Origin: Bacteroidales bacterium
GTDB lineage: Bacteria > Bacteroidota > Bacteroidia > Bacteroidales > Muribaculaceae
Assembly (NCBI GenBank): GCA_004552395.1
Contig: SFOK01000107.1
Span: 1-6,237 of the forward strand
Length of the DNA: 6,237 nucleotides
Direction of reading: 5' to 3'
A program made the translations under genes and the position numbers. The notes under the pieces were generated by a model. The model was given only the letters and a program-made list of their open reading frames with translations. It had not been told where the DNA came from and ran no database searches. The first letter of the stretch is position 1; every line of letters begins with the position of its first letter. This document shows, piece by piece, positions 5,715 to 6,237 of this stretch.

Positions 5715-6237
5715 TTATTCGAGCTCTTCTTCATACATCTCATTCTCAGTGGGATCCGGCTCCGAGGGAGGCGGCAACTGCGGTTCCAACTCTTCGTTGA
5801 TTGCCTTGGTCACAGAATCTTCGAGGGCCTTGGTCTGCTGATCCTGCCAGTAGACCCTGTTCATGGTTGAATCGAGCGCGTGCTGACGCGACCCGTCGTA
5901 AACCTCCACAATAATGGCCACATTCACGGCTACCTTCTCACCCACTCTCACGGTCTTGGAATTGGCCAGAATGCGTTTGACACGGTCAGAGGTGCCGCTC
6001 ACATACGTGATACCTATTTTTCTGAAGCCGAGCTCCTCGAGCTGAGCCACAGCCTGACGCTCCGAGTAGCCCTCGAGCGCTATATTTGACGAATTGCCGG
6101 AGCTCGGGTCTATGACCACCTGCTTGGGATATACGGCATTGATGTAGAGAAAGACTTTACGGCCCGGCTTCACAGTGGAAAGCGCGTCGGGATACTGCTC
6201 AACCACATAGCCCGGTTTCACATTGTCGAGATATAGC
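5715..6237 (-). CDS. PASTA-domain protein, C-terminal part (cut by the window edge)
   Basis: The reading frame enters from the right edge and stops at TAA 5717-5715, leaving 173 visible residues. The first ~34 are the end of one PASTA repeat (VKPGYVVEQYPDALSTVKPG, then VFLYINA). A second PASTA-like repeat runs from about residue 45 to 115, with the helix GYSERQAVAQLEELGF, the strand KIGITYV, and a closing strand VAVNVAIIVEVYDG. The last ~55 residues form a tail ending in a proline-rich, strongly acidic stretch (PQLPPPSEPDPTENEMYEEE). PASTA repeats are best known from Gram-positive Ser/Thr kinases and class B penicillin-binding proteins, where they bind or sense peptidoglycan. Bacteroidetes often encode short PASTA proteins with one N-terminal membrane anchor and no kinase domain; the anchor here would lie outside the window. 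It is followed by the rluD-like gene after 42 bp. An internal GTG at 6221 is not a credible start because the PASTA repeat continues upstream of it. The product's precise role is unknown. Confidence 0.88.
   Translation of the reverse strand, partial: LYLDNVKPGYVVEQYPDALSTVKPGRKVFLYINAVYPKQVVIDPSSGNSSNIALEGYSERQAVAQLEELGFRKIGITYVSGTSDRVKRILANSKTVRVGEKVAVNVAIIVEVYDGSRQHALDSTMNRVYWQDQQTKALEDSVTKAINEELEPQLPPPSEPDPTENEMYEEELE

Noticed and set aside
4689..5870. Two long + strand open frames (4689-5144 and 5169-5870) opposite rluD and the PASTA gene
   Set aside because: They are mirror frames of clearly recognisable - strand proteins and show no family motif.
6219..6221. GTG as the start of a complete 168-residue PASTA protein
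   Set aside because: The frame stays open to the window edge and the residues before it (LYLDN) continue the PASTA repeat, so the gene is cut by the window rather than starting here.

Overview
The window looks like chromosome of a member of the Bacteroidales. A Muribaculaceae-like genome is my best guess, given a moderately high GC content by eye. This rests on three things: start codons preceded by A/T-rich sequence rather than Shine-Dalgarno motifs, a TAnnTTTG promoter element in the leader, and a stand-alone PASTA protein next to an RluA-family pseudouridine synthase. The taxon is an inference, because no rRNA or marker phylogeny is available here.

Layout. Positions 1-150 are an A/T-rich leader with one likely -7 promoter element and two tandem hairpins. 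A co-directional + strand run follows: riboflavin synthase (151-753), a Wzx-type polysaccharide flippase (776-2245), and a sugar-nucleotide aminotransferase of the DegT/VioA type (2264-3349). After a 167-bp non-coding spacer comes a GT4 glycosyltransferase (3517-4611). On the - strand, a PASTA-domain protein (enters from the right edge, stop at 5715) is followed by a RluD-like pseudouridine synthase (5672 down to 4587). The last 25 bp of this gene overlap the end of the glycosyltransferase gene tail to tail.

How the genes fit together. The flippase, aminotransferase and glycosyltransferase form a small surface-polysaccharide cassette: make an amino sugar nucleotide, add a sugar to a lipid-linked glycan, move the glycan across the inner membrane. 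The genes for an initiating transferase, polymerase and nucleotide-sugar 4,6-dehydratase are not here, so the cassette is incomplete or is served by genes elsewhere. It lies between housekeeping genes: riboflavin synthase is directly upstream (22-bp gap), and a PASTA-rluD pair, concerned with the envelope and the ribosome, converges from the other side.

I do not see a clearly new system. The points most worth a second look are: a 7-codon reading frame joining ribE and the flippase through TGATG overlaps at both ends; the paired hairpins at the predicted 5' end of the ribE transcript; the convergent coding overlap without a visible terminator; and the insertion-like position of the polysaccharide cassette. 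No tRNA, rRNA, CRISPR array, insertion sequence or convincing intrinsic terminator was seen.
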